This document shows, in pieces, positions 16,118-26,510 of a stretch of DNA of 40,915 bases. The notes below the pieces were generated by a model. The model saw nothing but the letters and a program-made list of their open reading frames with translations. It was not told where the DNA came from and did not search any database. The translations under genes were made by a program, and so were the position numbers. This DNA is from Verrucomicrobiota bacterium JB024 (GTDB lineage Bacteria > Verrucomicrobiota > Verrucomicrobiia > Opitutales > Cerasicoccaceae), in assembly GCA_030673825.1 (NCBI GenBank), contig JAUTCS010000097.1:1-40915 (forward strand), read 5' to 3'. Within the stretch, counting starts at the first letter, position 1. Each line of letters begins with the position of its first letter.

Positions 16118-16138
16118 GCGGCGCCCCTCACACGCCGC
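16118..16138 (+). terminator. Possible weak terminator after AraC gene
   Basis: GCGGCG and CGCCGC form a 6-bp stem around a 9-base loop, followed by TGTCCGTTTGTT. The T tract is broken, so termination is only possible. It lies 41 bases after the AraC stop and 95 bases before the glycosidase start. Confidence 0.3.
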
Positions 16139-16233
16139 TGTCCGTTTGTTCAACGATATGAACACCGCGCGGATTGAGTCGCACCGGTGGGCGGGGGTAG
16201 GGGTTGATCCATAACCACAACCCCCTCGACCTT

Positions 16234-17937
16234 ATGACAACTCAGGATAAGATTTCCGCCTTGATGGCCAAGATGTCCGTGCAGGACAAAGTCGGCCAGT
16301 GCTTCGTGATCGGTTTTACCGGCAGCGTCATGACCCCCGCGATTCTGGAGCGCATCGCGAACATCCGCCCCGCCGGTGTGCGCATGGGCATGAACTTCCG
16401 CATCAAGTCGGCCTACTACGACCCCTACGCGGTCGGGGAAAAGTTCGCGCACCGGGCGCTGCGCTCGCCCACCGGCACGGTGAAGGACTTCCTGCCCGGC
16501 CTGCCGCCGCCCTACCTGACCTGCGCCGAGTACGCCGACTTCCTCAATCGCCTCAAGCGGGCCGCCCTGGCCAACCCGGCGGGCATCCCCCTGCACATCA
16601 CCTACGACATGGAGGGCGACATCAGCGCCGACTTCCCGCGCAGCCCGATGCGCTTTTTCCCCAGCAGCAAGGGCCTGGCCCAGACCGGCGACCCGCAACT
16701 GGCCGACGACGTGGCCTGGGCGGTCGGCTCCCAGATGGGCGCCCTCGGGTGCAGCTGGATTCACTGGCCGGTGCTCGACGTCAACACCGACCCCCTCAAC
16801 CCCGAGATCGGCATGCGCAGCTTCGGCGACAACGCCGACACCGTGATCGAGTACGGGATGAAGGTCTTTGAAGGGCTCAAGCGAGCGGGGACCATCGCCA
16901 CGGCCAAGCACTTCCCCGGGCGCGGCCACTCCATCGGTGACGCCCACCACGGCCTGCCGACGGTCGAGCTCGACCGCGAAGGCCTGGAGGAACACATCCG
17001 CCCCTTCCGCGCCCTGATCGACGCGGGCGTGCCCTCGATCATGACGGCGCACACGACCTACCCGGCCCTCGACCCCTCGGGCGACCCGGCTTCGCTCTCC
17101 AAACGCATCATCACGGACTTCCTCAAGGGTGAGCTGGGCTTCGCCGGAGCCGTCACCTCGGACGACATCACCATGGGCGCGATCCTCGAAGACTACGAGG
17201 TGCACGAAGCCGTCATCAAGGCCATCAACGCCGGGACCGACCTCATCCTCCTGCGTGATGAGAGCACGCTGGTGGACGAAGTTTACGCCAAGGTCATTGA
17301 GGCCGTCGAGTCGGGCGAGATCACCGAGGAGCGCCTCAACGACGCCACCGCCCGCGTGCTCAAGGTTAAGCTGGAGTACGGGCTCTTTGAGACCGGCGCA
17401 CTGGTCGAGACGGATCTTGCCGACAAGCCCGCCCGTTCGCGGGAGGTCGTCACCATCGCCGCGGATGCCGCGAAGCGTACGACCCGTGTCCTGCGCGACG
17501 AGCAGAGCCTCCTGCCGCTCAAGCCCGGTACCCGCGTGCTCCTGGTCGAGCAGGCGAACCCGCTGCACATCAACGTCAACAGCCAGGAGTGCCACCCGGG
17601 GATTCTCTGGGAGGCCATGCTCGAGCACAGCCCGCAGGTGGCCATGGTCGAGGTCAAGATGAGCTACGAGGACCGCGACCACGCGCGCATCGCCAATCGC
17701 ATGGACGAGGCCGATGTGATCGTCATGACGAACACCTACTACCGCCGCGGGGCCAGCGGTCACGAGTTTGTCCGCGACTTCTGCCGCGACTGCGAGAAGC
17801 CGGTCGTCGTTATCACCAACACTGATCTGCCACTTTCGCTCGACGACAGCTATAAAACGGTCGTGCTCAGCTACGGCTCTTCGCCGGAATCCGTGCGCGA
17901 GGTCGCCCGCCATCTTTACGGCAAGGCGGGCGATTAA
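16234..17937 (+). CDS. Glycoside hydrolase family 3, NagZ-like
   Basis: 567 residues from the ATG at 16234; a TTG at 16204 would add ten residues. The GH3 barrel occupies about residues 10-370. It carries KHFPGRGHS then the Asp-x-His dyad in GDAHHGLP (Asp236/His238), the hallmark that separates NagZ-type beta-N-acetylhexosaminidases from ordinary GH3 glucosidases, and the nucleophile in VTSDDITMGA (first Asp, about residue 310). A C-terminal domain of about 170 residues (VLRDEQSLLPLKPGTRVLLVEQ...) follows, as in two-domain members. No signal peptide is present, so it should act in the cytosol on imported amino-sugar or other glycosides. It is followed by a LacI regulator and a HAD phosphatase in the same direction. 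Peptidoglycan recycling is an alternative role. Confidence 0.92.
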   Translation: MTTQDKISALMAKMSVQDKVGQCFVIGFTGSVMTPAILERIANIRPAGVRMGMNFRIKSAYYDPYAVGEKFAHRALRSPTGTVKDFLPGLPPPYLTCAEYADFLNRLKRAALANPAGIPLHITYDMEGDISADFPRSPMRFFPSSKGLAQTGDPQLADDVAWAVGSQMGALGCSWIHWPVLDVNTDPLNPEIGMRSFGDNADTVIEYGMKVFEGLKRAGTIATAKHFPGRGHSIGDAHHGLPTVELDREGLEEHIRPFRALIDAGVPSIMTAHTTYPALDPSGDPASLSKRIITDFLKGELGFAGAVTSDDITMGAILEDYEVHEAVIKAINAGTDLILLRDESTLVDEVYAKVIEAVESGEITEERLNDATARVLKVKLEYGLFETGALVETDLADKPARSREVVTIAADAAKRTTRVLRDEQSLLPLKPGTRVLLVEQANPLHINVNSQECHPGILWEAMLEHSPQVAMVEVKMSYEDRDHARIANRMDEADVIVMTNTYYRRGASGHEFVRDFCRDCEKPVVVITNTDLPLSLDDSYKTVVLSYGSSPESVREVARHLYGKAGD

Positions 17938-18009
17938 GCCCGTCCGCCCGGTTGCGGAGGACACAGGGTTATGGCTTTCCTTGGACCGGATGCTCTGCAA
18001 ACTGTCCGC

Positions 18010-19029
18010 ATGGGCGGTAAAGGATCAGTCACGATGAACGACGTCGCCCGCGAGGCCGGAGTGAGTGCCTCGACGGTCTCGCTCGCGCTGCGCGGGAGCC
18101 CGCGTATCTCGTCGGCCACGCGTACACGGGTGGCCGACCTGGCGCGGCGGCTGGGCTACCAGCCCAACCCGCTCGTGACCGTGTTGATGCAGACCCGCCG
18201 CAGCCCGCGCACCGGCAAGTCCGCCTTGACCGTGGGCTACCTGTCGTTCGAGGCGATGGCGCCGATGCTGCGGGACGAGCCGATCTACGCCGAGTTTGAG
18301 CGTGGGGCCTTTGACGAGGCCAGACGTCAGGGCATGAACCTGGAAAAGCTCAAGGTCGGGGCCGGGCTTTCGCTGCCCCGCATTGATCAGATCCTGCGTG
18401 CCCGCGGTGCCATGGGCGTTATTGTCTCGCCGCTGCCGCCGGAGCTCACGTCGATCCAGCTGGATTGGTCGCACCTGGCGGGGATTGCCGTCGGGCCGAC
18501 CCTGCGCGAGCCCGAGCTGCACCAGGTCATGAGCAACCACTACGAGAACATGGCGCGCCTCCTGCACGCTTGTCTGGAGTGGGGCTACCGCCGTCCCGGC
18601 CTGTGTCTGGACTCGCCCTCGAATGAACGCATCCGCGGACAGTGGGAAGCCTGCTACCTGCGCGAGCAGACGGATAACCCCCGCCTGGAAAAAGTTCCCC
18701 TGCTCAAGTACGACAGCCTTTCCGCCAAGTCCCTGCTCGCCTGGGTGAAGCGCAGCAAGCCCGACTTCATCATCTGCGCGAGCCCGAGGGAGGTCCAAGG
18801 GGCATTACGGGAAGCGGGACTGCGTGTGCCGCAGGATGTCGCCCTGGCCAGTGTCAGTGCGGCTCGCGCGGGCGGTAGCCTGAGCGGGATCGTCGAGGAC
18901 GGCTACGGCGCCGGTGCTCAGGCGGTGTCCCAACTGCTGCGCATGATCTACGGTAACGAACGCGGCCTGCCGGAAAAGCCGCTCAAAATCCTTTTGCCCG
19001 CGCAGGTTTACCGTGGGACCACCTGCTGA
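18010..19029 (+). CDS. LacI-family transcriptional regulator
   Basis: About 339 residues from the ATG at 18010 (an in-frame ATG at 17971 would add 13 residues). The N-terminal LacI HTH and hinge are clear: VTMNDVAREAGVSASTVSLAL, then TRTRVADLARRLGYQPNPLV. The rest is a periplasmic-binding-protein-like effector domain. Its last third, with DVALASVSAARAGGSLSGIVEDGYGAGAQAVSQLL, matches the usual dimer-core and ligand-contact positions. It sits 72 bases after the GH3 gene and 12 bases before the HAD gene, so it probably senses a sugar and controls this block. The effector is unknown. Confidence 0.93.
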   Translation: MGGKGSVTMNDVAREAGVSASTVSLALRGSPRISSATRTRVADLARRLGYQPNPLVTVLMQTRRSPRTGKSALTVGYLSFEAMAPMLRDEPIYAEFERGAFDEARRQGMNLEKLKVGAGLSLPRIDQILRARGAMGVIVSPLPPELTSIQLDWSHLAGIAVGPTLREPELHQVMSNHYENMARLLHACLEWGYRRPGLCLDSPSNERIRGQWEACYLREQTDNPRLEKVPLLKYDSLSAKSLLAWVKRSKPDFIICASPREVQGALREAGLRVPQDVALASVSAARAGGSLSGIVEDGYGAGAQAVSQLLRMIYGNERGLPEKPLKILLPAQVYRGTTC

Positions 19030-19040
19030 CTTTATCTTCC

Positions 19041-19859
19041 ATGACTGCATCGACTCCTTATGCGATCGCCATCGACTCCGACGGCTGCGTCTTTGACAAC
19101 ATGACGATCAAGCATCGTCAGTGTTTCGGCCCGGCCCTGATCGAAGGCTGGGCGCTCGAACCTGTGCGCGCCGCCGTGCAGGAGGCCTGGGACCACATCA
19201 ATCTCTTTTCCGCGAGCCGGGGGATTAACCGCTTCCTGGCCCTGCTGGAGTTCTGGCGGACTTTCCCGTCAGAGGCGCTGCCCGCCGGGGTGTCCCGGCC
19301 GGACATTACGGGCATGGAAAAGCTCGTCGCCGCGCACGCCTCGCCCTCGGCAGCCTTGATCCTCGACGAATACAAGGTCACGGGCGACGCCTTCCTCCGG
19401 CAGGCTGCCGCGTGGAGCGAAAGCGTCAACCAGCGCGTCGCCGCTCTCACGGACGAGACGCCCGCCTTTGCCGACGCGGTGACCTTGATCAAAAGCATAT
19501 CCGCCGAGGCGCGGGTGTACGTCGTCTCCTCCGCCAACCGCGAAACCATCCGCCGCGAGTGGACGGAGGCGGGGCTCGATGCCCACGTGAGCGATTACGT
19601 CACGCAGGAGCGCTGCTCGAAGCAGGCCTGCCTGCGCGGCTTGATCGAGGAGGGCTACCGCACGCTCATGGTGGGCGACTCGCCGGGCGACTTGTCCGCC
19701 GCGCAAAAGGCCGGTTCATGGTTCTTCCCCATCCTCCCCGGCCAGGAAGCGCAGAGCTGGAGCGAACTGCTCCGCCTGTGGAATCGGCAAGGGGTCGCCG
19801 GTGTCTTTCGCGAGCACCCGCAAGCCGTCGCAACGTATGCTCAAAAGCTGGCCCTGTAA
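19041..19859 (+). CDS. HAD-superfamily phosphatase
   Basis: 272 residues with all HAD motifs: motif I IDSDGCVFDN (nucleophile Asp12, general acid Asp14), motif II VVSSAN (about 161-166), motif III Lys194 in CSKQACLRG, and motif IV GDSPGD (212-217). A helical cap of about 120 residues is inserted after motif I, as in the phosphoglycolate-phosphatase-like subfamily. Members remove phosphate from small sugar phosphates. Twelve bases separate it from the LacI gene, so co-transcription is likely. The substrate may be a phosphorylated product of the GH3 pathway (inference). Confidence 0.88.
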   Translation: MTASTPYAIAIDSDGCVFDNMTIKHRQCFGPALIEGWALEPVRAAVQEAWDHINLFSASRGINRFLALLEFWRTFPSEALPAGVSRPDITGMEKLVAAHASPSAALILDEYKVTGDAFLRQAAAWSESVNQRVAALTDETPAFADAVTLIKSISAEARVYVVSSANRETIRREWTEAGLDAHVSDYVTQERCSKQACLRGLIEEGYRTLMVGDSPGDLSAAQKAGSWFFPILPGQEAQSWSELLRLWNRQGVAGVFREHPQAVATYAQKLAL

Positions 19860-20065
19860 TCTCAAAACTGCCATTCGATGGATGAAGGCGACAGGCCGAA
19901 AGGTCAACAAAGCGGTAGGTGCCTCTGACCCCTTTGCCCCTTGTTTCGTTCATACATTGCTGATAAGCTAAGAATGTTTTACGATCTTAGCTAGGTCAGC
20001 CCCTATTTTAATTTATTAATTTGCCCCTTTATTCGGATGGAAATTTTGGATAAATTAGGGATACA
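19860..20065. other. AT-rich spacer, left part of the low-GC insert
   Basis: GC content falls sharply from about 19930 rightwards. The stretch GGTGCCTCTGACCCCTTTGC (19918-19937) and AGGTCAGCCCCTATTTT (19993-20009) share GACC/GGTCA and CCCCT words with GGGGGCAGGTCAAT at 20440-20453 on the far side of the small membrane gene, hinting at element ends. No further gene is seen. Confidence 0.5.
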
Positions 20066-20422
20066 ATGACTTTGATTATGAATTTTAATATATATGATTT
20101 TTTTAACACTTTAATCGTCTATTCTGTGGCATTATTCGCTCCAATAGTTGTTGCGTTAATGCTTGTGTGCTTAGAGCTTCTTGTGCGTAGAAGAAGTAAA
20201 CGTAATAAGAGTGTAAGGGTGGGCGGTGCGAATTCACTTTTGTTTAGCATAATTATATTGGGAATTTATTCTATTACTATGTTTATTTCATGGCTGACTT
20301 TTATTGTATTCCCACAGACGAGAAACCTTACGACAATACCTCCATTATGCTATTTAATATATTCTTTTAGTTTTTTCCTATCCCTTTTGCTCGTAAAACA
20401 TGTGGAATCTATTCACAAATAA
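20066..20422 (+). CDS. Hypothetical small membrane protein in AT-rich DNA
   Basis: 118 residues starting MTLIMNFNIYDFF (a second ATG at residue 5). Three hydrophobic segments are visible: about 14-40, 57-83 and 92-112. A strongly basic loop VRRRSKRNKSVRV lies between the first two, suggesting a cytosolic loop. Base composition and codon choice (AAT, TTT, ATT, AGA) differ completely from every other gene here, pointing to recent transfer. I recognise no family. The stop at 20420-20422 is followed directly by the right part of the low-GC block. It may be an immunity-type or orphan membrane protein; this is speculation. Confidence 0.5.
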   Translation: MTLIMNFNIYDFFNTLIVYSVALFAPIVVALMLVCLELLVRRRSKRNKSVRVGGANSLLFSIIILGIYSITMFISWLTFIVFPQTRNLTTIPPLCYLIYSFSFFLSLLLVKHVESIHK

Positions 20423-20855
20423 ACATAGAGAAGTTGAAGGGGGCAGGTCAATAGTTTAAATGTTTATTACCTCCTGCATGGAGGCAGAGGCGTAGGTACG
20501 GCGCGGTCTATTGGCCACTGTGTTTGAGGCAACAGGGGAGGTGATCCCTGTGGTCTCAGATGCCTTTGGGCATACGGTTGGTTGGCTGGACACGCAGACG
20601 ACGGCTGGGACCGATGACGATGCCTGGGAGTGGCAGCAGGTTCAGCTCACCGGCTACGGTCCGCACAAGGGGTTTGCGACGCCGGTGTTGGCCCATGCCA
20701 TGGGGTATAACTTGGCCGACCACTTGGGCGCGGCTTCTGACATGGGCTAATTGTTACCAGATTTGTAACCAACGCCAAGGAGATAGCTTTCGTAAGAAGC
20801 TGGTTTCCAACAACCTGTTGATGACCAAAAACTTTTGCCATTCGAAACTAAAGAG
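20423..20855. other. Spacer between low-GC gene and tRNA-Glu
   Basis: GC content returns to the genome level near 20480. Apart from a possible RHS-core fragment (20511-20750) I see no gene. The segment 20751-20855 contains no recognised element and ends at the tRNA. Confidence 0.45.
20511..20750 (+). pseudogene. Possible fragment of an RHS-repeat protein core
   Basis: An open frame of 79 codons with no ATG (first candidate start is TTG at 20511) and an in-frame stop 18 bases before it. The translation has ATGEVIPVVSDAFGHTVGW and later LTGYGPHKG, ADHLG. The word ATGEV...DAFG resembles the RHS/YD-repeat core just before the conserved hyper-core, but the diagnostic YxRARYYxP motif is missing. 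I read it as a decayed remnant beside the foreign insert; it could also be a chance frame. Confidence 0.3.
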
Positions 20856-20933
20856 TGGCGTCCCCACGGGGATTCGAACCCCGGTCGCTGGAATGAAAAT
20901 CCAGTGTCCTAGACCTGACTAGACGATGGGGAC
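20856..20933 (-). tRNA. tRNA-Glu (anticodon UUC)
   Basis: On the minus strand the sequence folds as a cloverleaf. The acceptor stem GTCCCCA pairs with TGGGGAC, and the anticodon arm CTGGA-TTTTCAT-TCCAG gives anticodon TTC (reads GAA/GAG). The T arm is CGGGG-TTCGAAT-CCCCG. The discriminator G and the 3' CCA are encoded (20856-20859). Length is 78 including CCA. It is divergent from purC, and the low-GC insert lies on its 3' side. Confidence 0.97.
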
Positions 20934-21069
20934 TTAGCCAGTTGGAAGCGGTTGAAGTTAGGGTTTCGGGGAAGGGGTGCAAGGATTTTTTTGCAGAAAA
21001 TTAAAAAAGTGTGGCGGGGGGTAATTCCGCGTTTGCTCCCGGGGGCAGGGGCACCTATGCAAGGGGGCC

Positions 21070-21990
21070 ATGACGTTCGACGAAGTCAAGGCGGCGCTGC
21101 CCCGGCAGGCCATGCGTGAAGTCACCGGTCTGCCCTTCAAGCATATCGGCTCGGGCAAGGTGCGCGAGATCTACGACCTGGGTGAGACTCTGCTGCTCAT
21201 CGCCACGGACCGGCTTTCGGCCTTTGACGTGGTGCTGCCCGATGGCATCCCTGGCAAGGGCATCCTCCTGACCCAGGCCAGCCTGTGGTGGTTTCGCCAG
21301 ACCGAGTCGCTCATCCCCAACCACCTCGTGCCCAACCACGATGCCGCGCTGCGCGAGCTGCTGAAGGACTTCCCGCACCTCGTCCCGTACAGCATGCTGG
21401 TGAAAAAGCTCGTCCCGGTGAAGCTGGAGGCCGTCGTGCGCGGCTATCTCGCCGGGAGCGGCTGGAAGGACTACCAGCAGACGGGCAAGCTCTTTGGGAT
21501 CGAGCTGCCCGCCGGGCTGCAAGACAGCTCGCAGCTGCCGGAACCGCTTTTCACCCCGACGACAAAGGCCGAGGCGGGGCACGACCTGCCTATCGACGAG
21601 CCCGACGCCAAGGCGCTGGTCGGCGCGTCCGTCTATGACAAGGTTAAGGCCGTCAGCCTGGAAATCTTCCGCATGGGCACGGAGAAGGCCGCCGCCTCGG
21701 GGCTCATCCTCGCCGACACGAAGTTCGAGTTCGGGACCGACGCGGCGGGGACCCTGCACCTGATGGACGAGGTGCTCACGCCCGACTCCTCGCGCTACTG
21801 GCCGCGGGAGGATTACCAGCCGGGCCGCCCGCAGACCGCCTTTGACAAGCAATACGTGCGCGACTACCTGGAGACGCTCGACTGGGGCAAGACCTACCCC
21901 GGCCCCTCGCTCCCGGTCGAGGTTATCGCCAAGACCCAGGAACGCTACCTGACCGCCCTCGAAAAGCTCTGGCTGAGCCTGAAGGCGTAG
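21070..21990 (+). CDS. purC: Phosphoribosylaminoimidazole-succinocarboxamide synthase (SAICAR synthetase)
   Basis: 306 residues, the long bacterial/yeast-like form. Family signatures run in order: HIGSGKVREIYDLG (ATP-binding loop), ATDRLSAFDVVLPDGIPGKG, LVKKLVPVKLEAVVRGYLAGSGW, LILADTKFEFG and DEVLTPDSSRYWP. It catalyses the ATP-dependent addition of aspartate to CAIR in purine synthesis, in the cytosol. The ATG at 21070 is the first start after the tRNA-divergent spacer. It is not adjacent to other pur genes. Confidence 0.98.
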   Translation: MTFDEVKAALPRQAMREVTGLPFKHIGSGKVREIYDLGETLLLIATDRLSAFDVVLPDGIPGKGILLTQASLWWFRQTESLIPNHLVPNHDAALRELLKDFPHLVPYSMLVKKLVPVKLEAVVRGYLAGSGWKDYQQTGKLFGIELPAGLQDSSQLPEPLFTPTTKAEAGHDLPIDEPDAKALVGASVYDKVKAVSLEIFRMGTEKAAASGLILADTKFEFGTDAAGTLHLMDEVLTPDSSRYWPREDYQPGRPQTAFDKQYVRDYLETLDWGKTYPGPSLPVEVIAKTQERYLTALEKLWLSLKA

Positions 21991-22091
21991 GGGGGGGCGT
22001 CTGGCCTGTCCGCGCTCTGGGTCGCATGTGTGGGGATCGGGAAGGCTGGTGGCGAGGTCTCATCGGGCAAGCATTGTTTAAAAAAAGCTGT

Positions 22092-22526
22092 ATGATTGTC
22101 GCTGCGCCCAAAGTAATGCCCCTCGTCCGCTGGCTGTTGCCGGTGGGGCTGGCGGCGAGCATTTCGCTGCTGTCGGGCGGGAGCGTGCCGCCGGGTGTGG
22201 TGCCGGGGATTTTCCAGATCGACAAGGTGATCCATGTGCTGGTGTTCGGCCTGCTGGCGACCGCTGTGTATCGGGCGCTGCCGCCGGGGCTGTCGCCCGC
22301 CCGCCGTGTGGTCTGGGCCGTGGGGCTGACCGTCGCCTTCGGGCTCTCCGACGAGCTGCACCAGGGGATGAACCCCGACCGCACGATGGACGGTTGGGAC
22401 CTGCTGGCGGACGCTGTCGGAGCGGTCGTGGCGACGATGGTTTATCAGCGGTGGGAGCTTTACCGTCGTCTGCTGGAGTGGCGCGTGATTCCGGCCCGCC
22501 GCCGTGAGTGTTCTCCGCGCTCTTAG
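22092..22526 (+). CDS. VanZ-like membrane protein
   Basis: 144 residues from the ATG at 22092; the ATG at 22026 is a possible but charged, less typical start. It has hydrophobic segments near 11-27, 43-60, 72-90 and 108-122. The VanZ-family motif is present: IDKVIHVLVFGLLA early and AFGLSDELHQGMNPDRTMDGWDLLADAVGA late, with the SDELHQ and DxxxDxxG residues. VanZ relatives are membrane proteins of uncertain function, the founding member giving low-level teicoplanin resistance. Here it precedes ligA by 39 bases and may be co-transcribed with it. Confidence 0.85.
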   Translation: MIVAAPKVMPLVRWLLPVGLAASISLLSGGSVPPGVVPGIFQIDKVIHVLVFGLLATAVYRALPPGLSPARRVVWAVGLTVAFGLSDELHQGMNPDRTMDGWDLLADAVGAVVATMVYQRWELYRRLLEWRVIPARRRECSPRS

Positions 22527-24572
<2,046 letters not shown>

Positions 24573-24584
24573 CCCCCGCCGCCT

Positions 24585-25616
24585 ATGTGGTACTACGCCA
24601 TCTACAACCGCCAGAACGGCCCCGTCAGCGAGGCCGACATGGACCGCCTCATCGCCCAGGGCTTTATCACCGCACAGACGCTCGTCTGGCGCGAGGGCAT
24701 GCCCGACTGGCAGCCCGCCGCCCAGACCGAGCTCGCCGCCAAGCTGCCACCGTCCGTTCCCGGTGAGGAGCTGCCGCCGGTGGTTTCTCCGCCCGATCAG
24801 CCGGGCTCGGGAGGCGCATACCCGCAGCGCAGCTACGGGACCGGGGCGCATAGCTATCGCTCACGTCCGCGCTCGTCAGGCGAAGAGGTGCCGCCGACGC
24901 GTTTTGAGATTCCCGCGAAGACCCCGGCCCGCGGCCTGATGGGGCTGGCCAGCGACCTGATGAGCGGTCGCTGGGGGCTGGGGATCGGCTTTTGCCTGAT
25001 TTACGGGCTGATCGCATTCGGGATCGGCATGGTGCCGTACATCGGCGGGATGATCAACATGCTGCTCTTCGGCGTGCTGGAGGTCGGGGCGCTGCGCTTC
25101 TGGCTGACGTACACCCGGGGCGGCGACGCCAAGATCGACCAGCTCTTTTCCGCCTTTCCCATCTTCCTGAAAGCCCTCCTGGCCTACCTCTTACTGAATG
25201 CGATCCTTATATTGAGCTGCCTGGTGATGGCTATGCCGGGCTTTATCCTGATGGCGATCGGCTTTAGCCAATCGGGCGGGATGGAAGAGCCCAGCCCCCT
25301 CGCCATCGCCGGGGTTGCTTTGGCCGTCGTCGGTGCGCTGATCGCCCTGACCATCATCATGCTAAACCTTGCGCAGGTCTTTTATATCCTGGCTGATGAT
25401 GCCCGGGTGGGGGTCGTGGAGAGCCTTCAGCGCAGCCGTGCGCTTATGCGCGGGAACAAGTGGCGGCTTTTCCGGCTGCAACTGCTCTTTATGCTGCTGG
25501 CGCTCGGGTGCATCTTCACGCTCGGTATCGGGATACTCTGGCTGGTCCCGTACTCGCGCTGCTCGCTGACCTGTTTCTACGAGTCCCTGCTGAGCGAGGA
25601 AAAGGGGACTGCGTAG
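24585..25616 (+). CDS. GYF_2 (DUF4339) domain membrane protein
   Basis: 343 residues. The N-terminal 50 residues are a GYF_2 domain (WYYAIYNRQNGPVSEADMDRLI...LVWREGMPDWQPA), a peptide-binding fold often joined to membrane domains. A Pro/Ser/Gly-rich linker (55-115) follows, then at least four membrane segments: about 133-165, 201-232, 242-270 and 300-328. The C-terminal part, with VVESLQRSRALMRGNKWRLFRLQLLF and GIGILWLVPYSRCSLTCFYE, resembles the DUF975 membrane family. Its role is unknown. It begins 12 bases after the ligA stop, so the two probably share a transcript. Confidence 0.85.
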   Translation: MWYYAIYNRQNGPVSEADMDRLIAQGFITAQTLVWREGMPDWQPAAQTELAAKLPPSVPGEELPPVVSPPDQPGSGGAYPQRSYGTGAHSYRSRPRSSGEEVPPTRFEIPAKTPARGLMGLASDLMSGRWGLGIGFCLIYGLIAFGIGMVPYIGGMINMLLFGVLEVGALRFWLTYTRGGDAKIDQLFSAFPIFLKALLAYLLLNAILILSCLVMAMPGFILMAIGFSQSGGMEEPSPLAIAGVALAVVGALIALTIIMLNLAQVFYILADDARVGVVESLQRSRALMRGNKWRLFRLQLLFMLLALGCIFTLGIGILWLVPYSRCSLTCFYESLLSEEKGTA

Positions 25617-25657
25617 AAATTTTTGCTTTCGTTCGGGTGCCGGCCTGTACCGGAGAA

Positions 25658-25742
25658 ACGTCGCTGCGCGACGTCATTTTTGCTTTAACCGAATACCGTG
25701 GGTTAAAACCCACGGCTATCGATCAATCGTCGCTACGCGACG
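25658..25742. repeat. Three-palindrome REPIN-like unit
   Basis: Palindromes at 25658-25674 (ACGTCGCTGCGCGACGT, one mismatch), 25696-25715 (CCGTGGGTTAAAACCCACGG) and 25728-25742 (CGTCGCTACGCGACG). It lies between two convergent genes, where it may also help end transcripts. Confidence 0.88.
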
Positions 25743-25801
25743 CGTCCGCACAGACGTGAAGATGGTTATGTCGCAATCGGACGGGTCCAATGTCATAACG
25801 C

Positions 25802-25822
25802 CTCTGCGCCTGTGCAGTTAAA
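25802..25822. repeat. Dispersed CTCTGCG-type motif, copy 3
   Basis: CTCTGCGCCTGTGCAGTTAA followed by A. It is the most diverged of the three copies and lies 60 bases from a three-palindrome repeat. Confidence 0.5.
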
Positions 25823-25886
25823 CATCGCAAACCGTGAGGCGGGTAACGCTTGATCGACCGAAAAAGCGGACGACCCCCTCCTGACA

Positions 25887-26405
25887 TCAGGGGATGCGGC
25901 CGGAGCGCTGGAGCTCGCGCTGGAGCGCCATCTGGAACTCGGTCAGGTCGCCCTCGCTCGGCTGGTAGTCCGCGGTATCGCTACGGGGGATGAGGCCGAG
26001 GCGGCCCATCTGGTCGAGCTGCCAGTCCATGGTCTTGCCGTCGCTGAAGGTGACCGAGCCGCTGAGGACAGCGCCGGGACGCTGGAGCTTGTCGAGGGTT
26101 ACGCTGACCGGGGCGCCGCCGGTGGCGGGCACGCCCTCGTCCTCATCCATACCCGGGAAGGGCAGAGGCTCGTCGTCGTCCTGTGAGGGCACGGGGGGCG
26201 GAGGCGGGGCCTTGCTCAGGTCGGCGTCGGCCTTGGGGGCCTTGTCCTTGAGCTCCAGGTCGAGGTCGTCCACGAGGAAGCGCACCTCCATGAACGTCAT
26301 GTTGATGCCCAGCTCTTCGGTCAGGCGTTTTTGGATGTCGGAGAGGCTCAGGCCTTCGCCGACCCAGGCGCCGACTTGCGCTTTTTGCTCATTGGTCAAA
26401 TCCAT
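25887..26405 (-). CDS. Conserved-looking hypothetical protein
   Basis: 172 residues from the ATG at 26405 (MDLTNEQKAQVGAWVGEGLSL). The N-terminal 55 residues look like a helix-turn-helix-type helical domain (LSLSDIQKRLTEELGINMTFMEVRFLVDDLDLEL). A Pro/Asp-rich linker (about 60-95) follows. The C-terminal 75 residues appear folded, with VSVTLDKLQRPGAVLSGSVTFSDGKTMDWQLDQMGRLGLIP, and may be a small beta domain. No catalytic motif is visible and I do not recognise a named family. It lies 105 bases after the kinase-receiver gene on the same strand and could be the last gene of that operon. DNA or protein binding by the helical part is speculative. Confidence 0.8.
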   Translation of the reverse strand: MDLTNEQKAQVGAWVGEGLSLSDIQKRLTEELGINMTFMEVRFLVDDLDLELKDKAPKADADLSKAPPPPPVPSQDDDEPLPFPGMDEDEGVPATGGAPVSVTLDKLQRPGAVLSGSVTFSDGKTMDWQLDQMGRLGLIPRSDTADYQPSEGDLTEFQMALQRELQRSGRIP

Positions 26406-26510
26406 GATGATTAAGGGTTCTTGGGTTCCAGGCACCCCCGCGCAAGCCTAAACGGGCGGGGGACTTTCCGGTGCCGGGGTGAGCGGGCGTGTCCGGAAGC
26501 TGTCCGGGGC

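Noticed and set aside
20856-20933. tRNA-Glu as attachment site of the AT-rich insert
   Set aside because: I looked for a copy of the tRNA 3' end between 19860 and 20500 and saw none, so integration at this tRNA is not supported by direct repeats.
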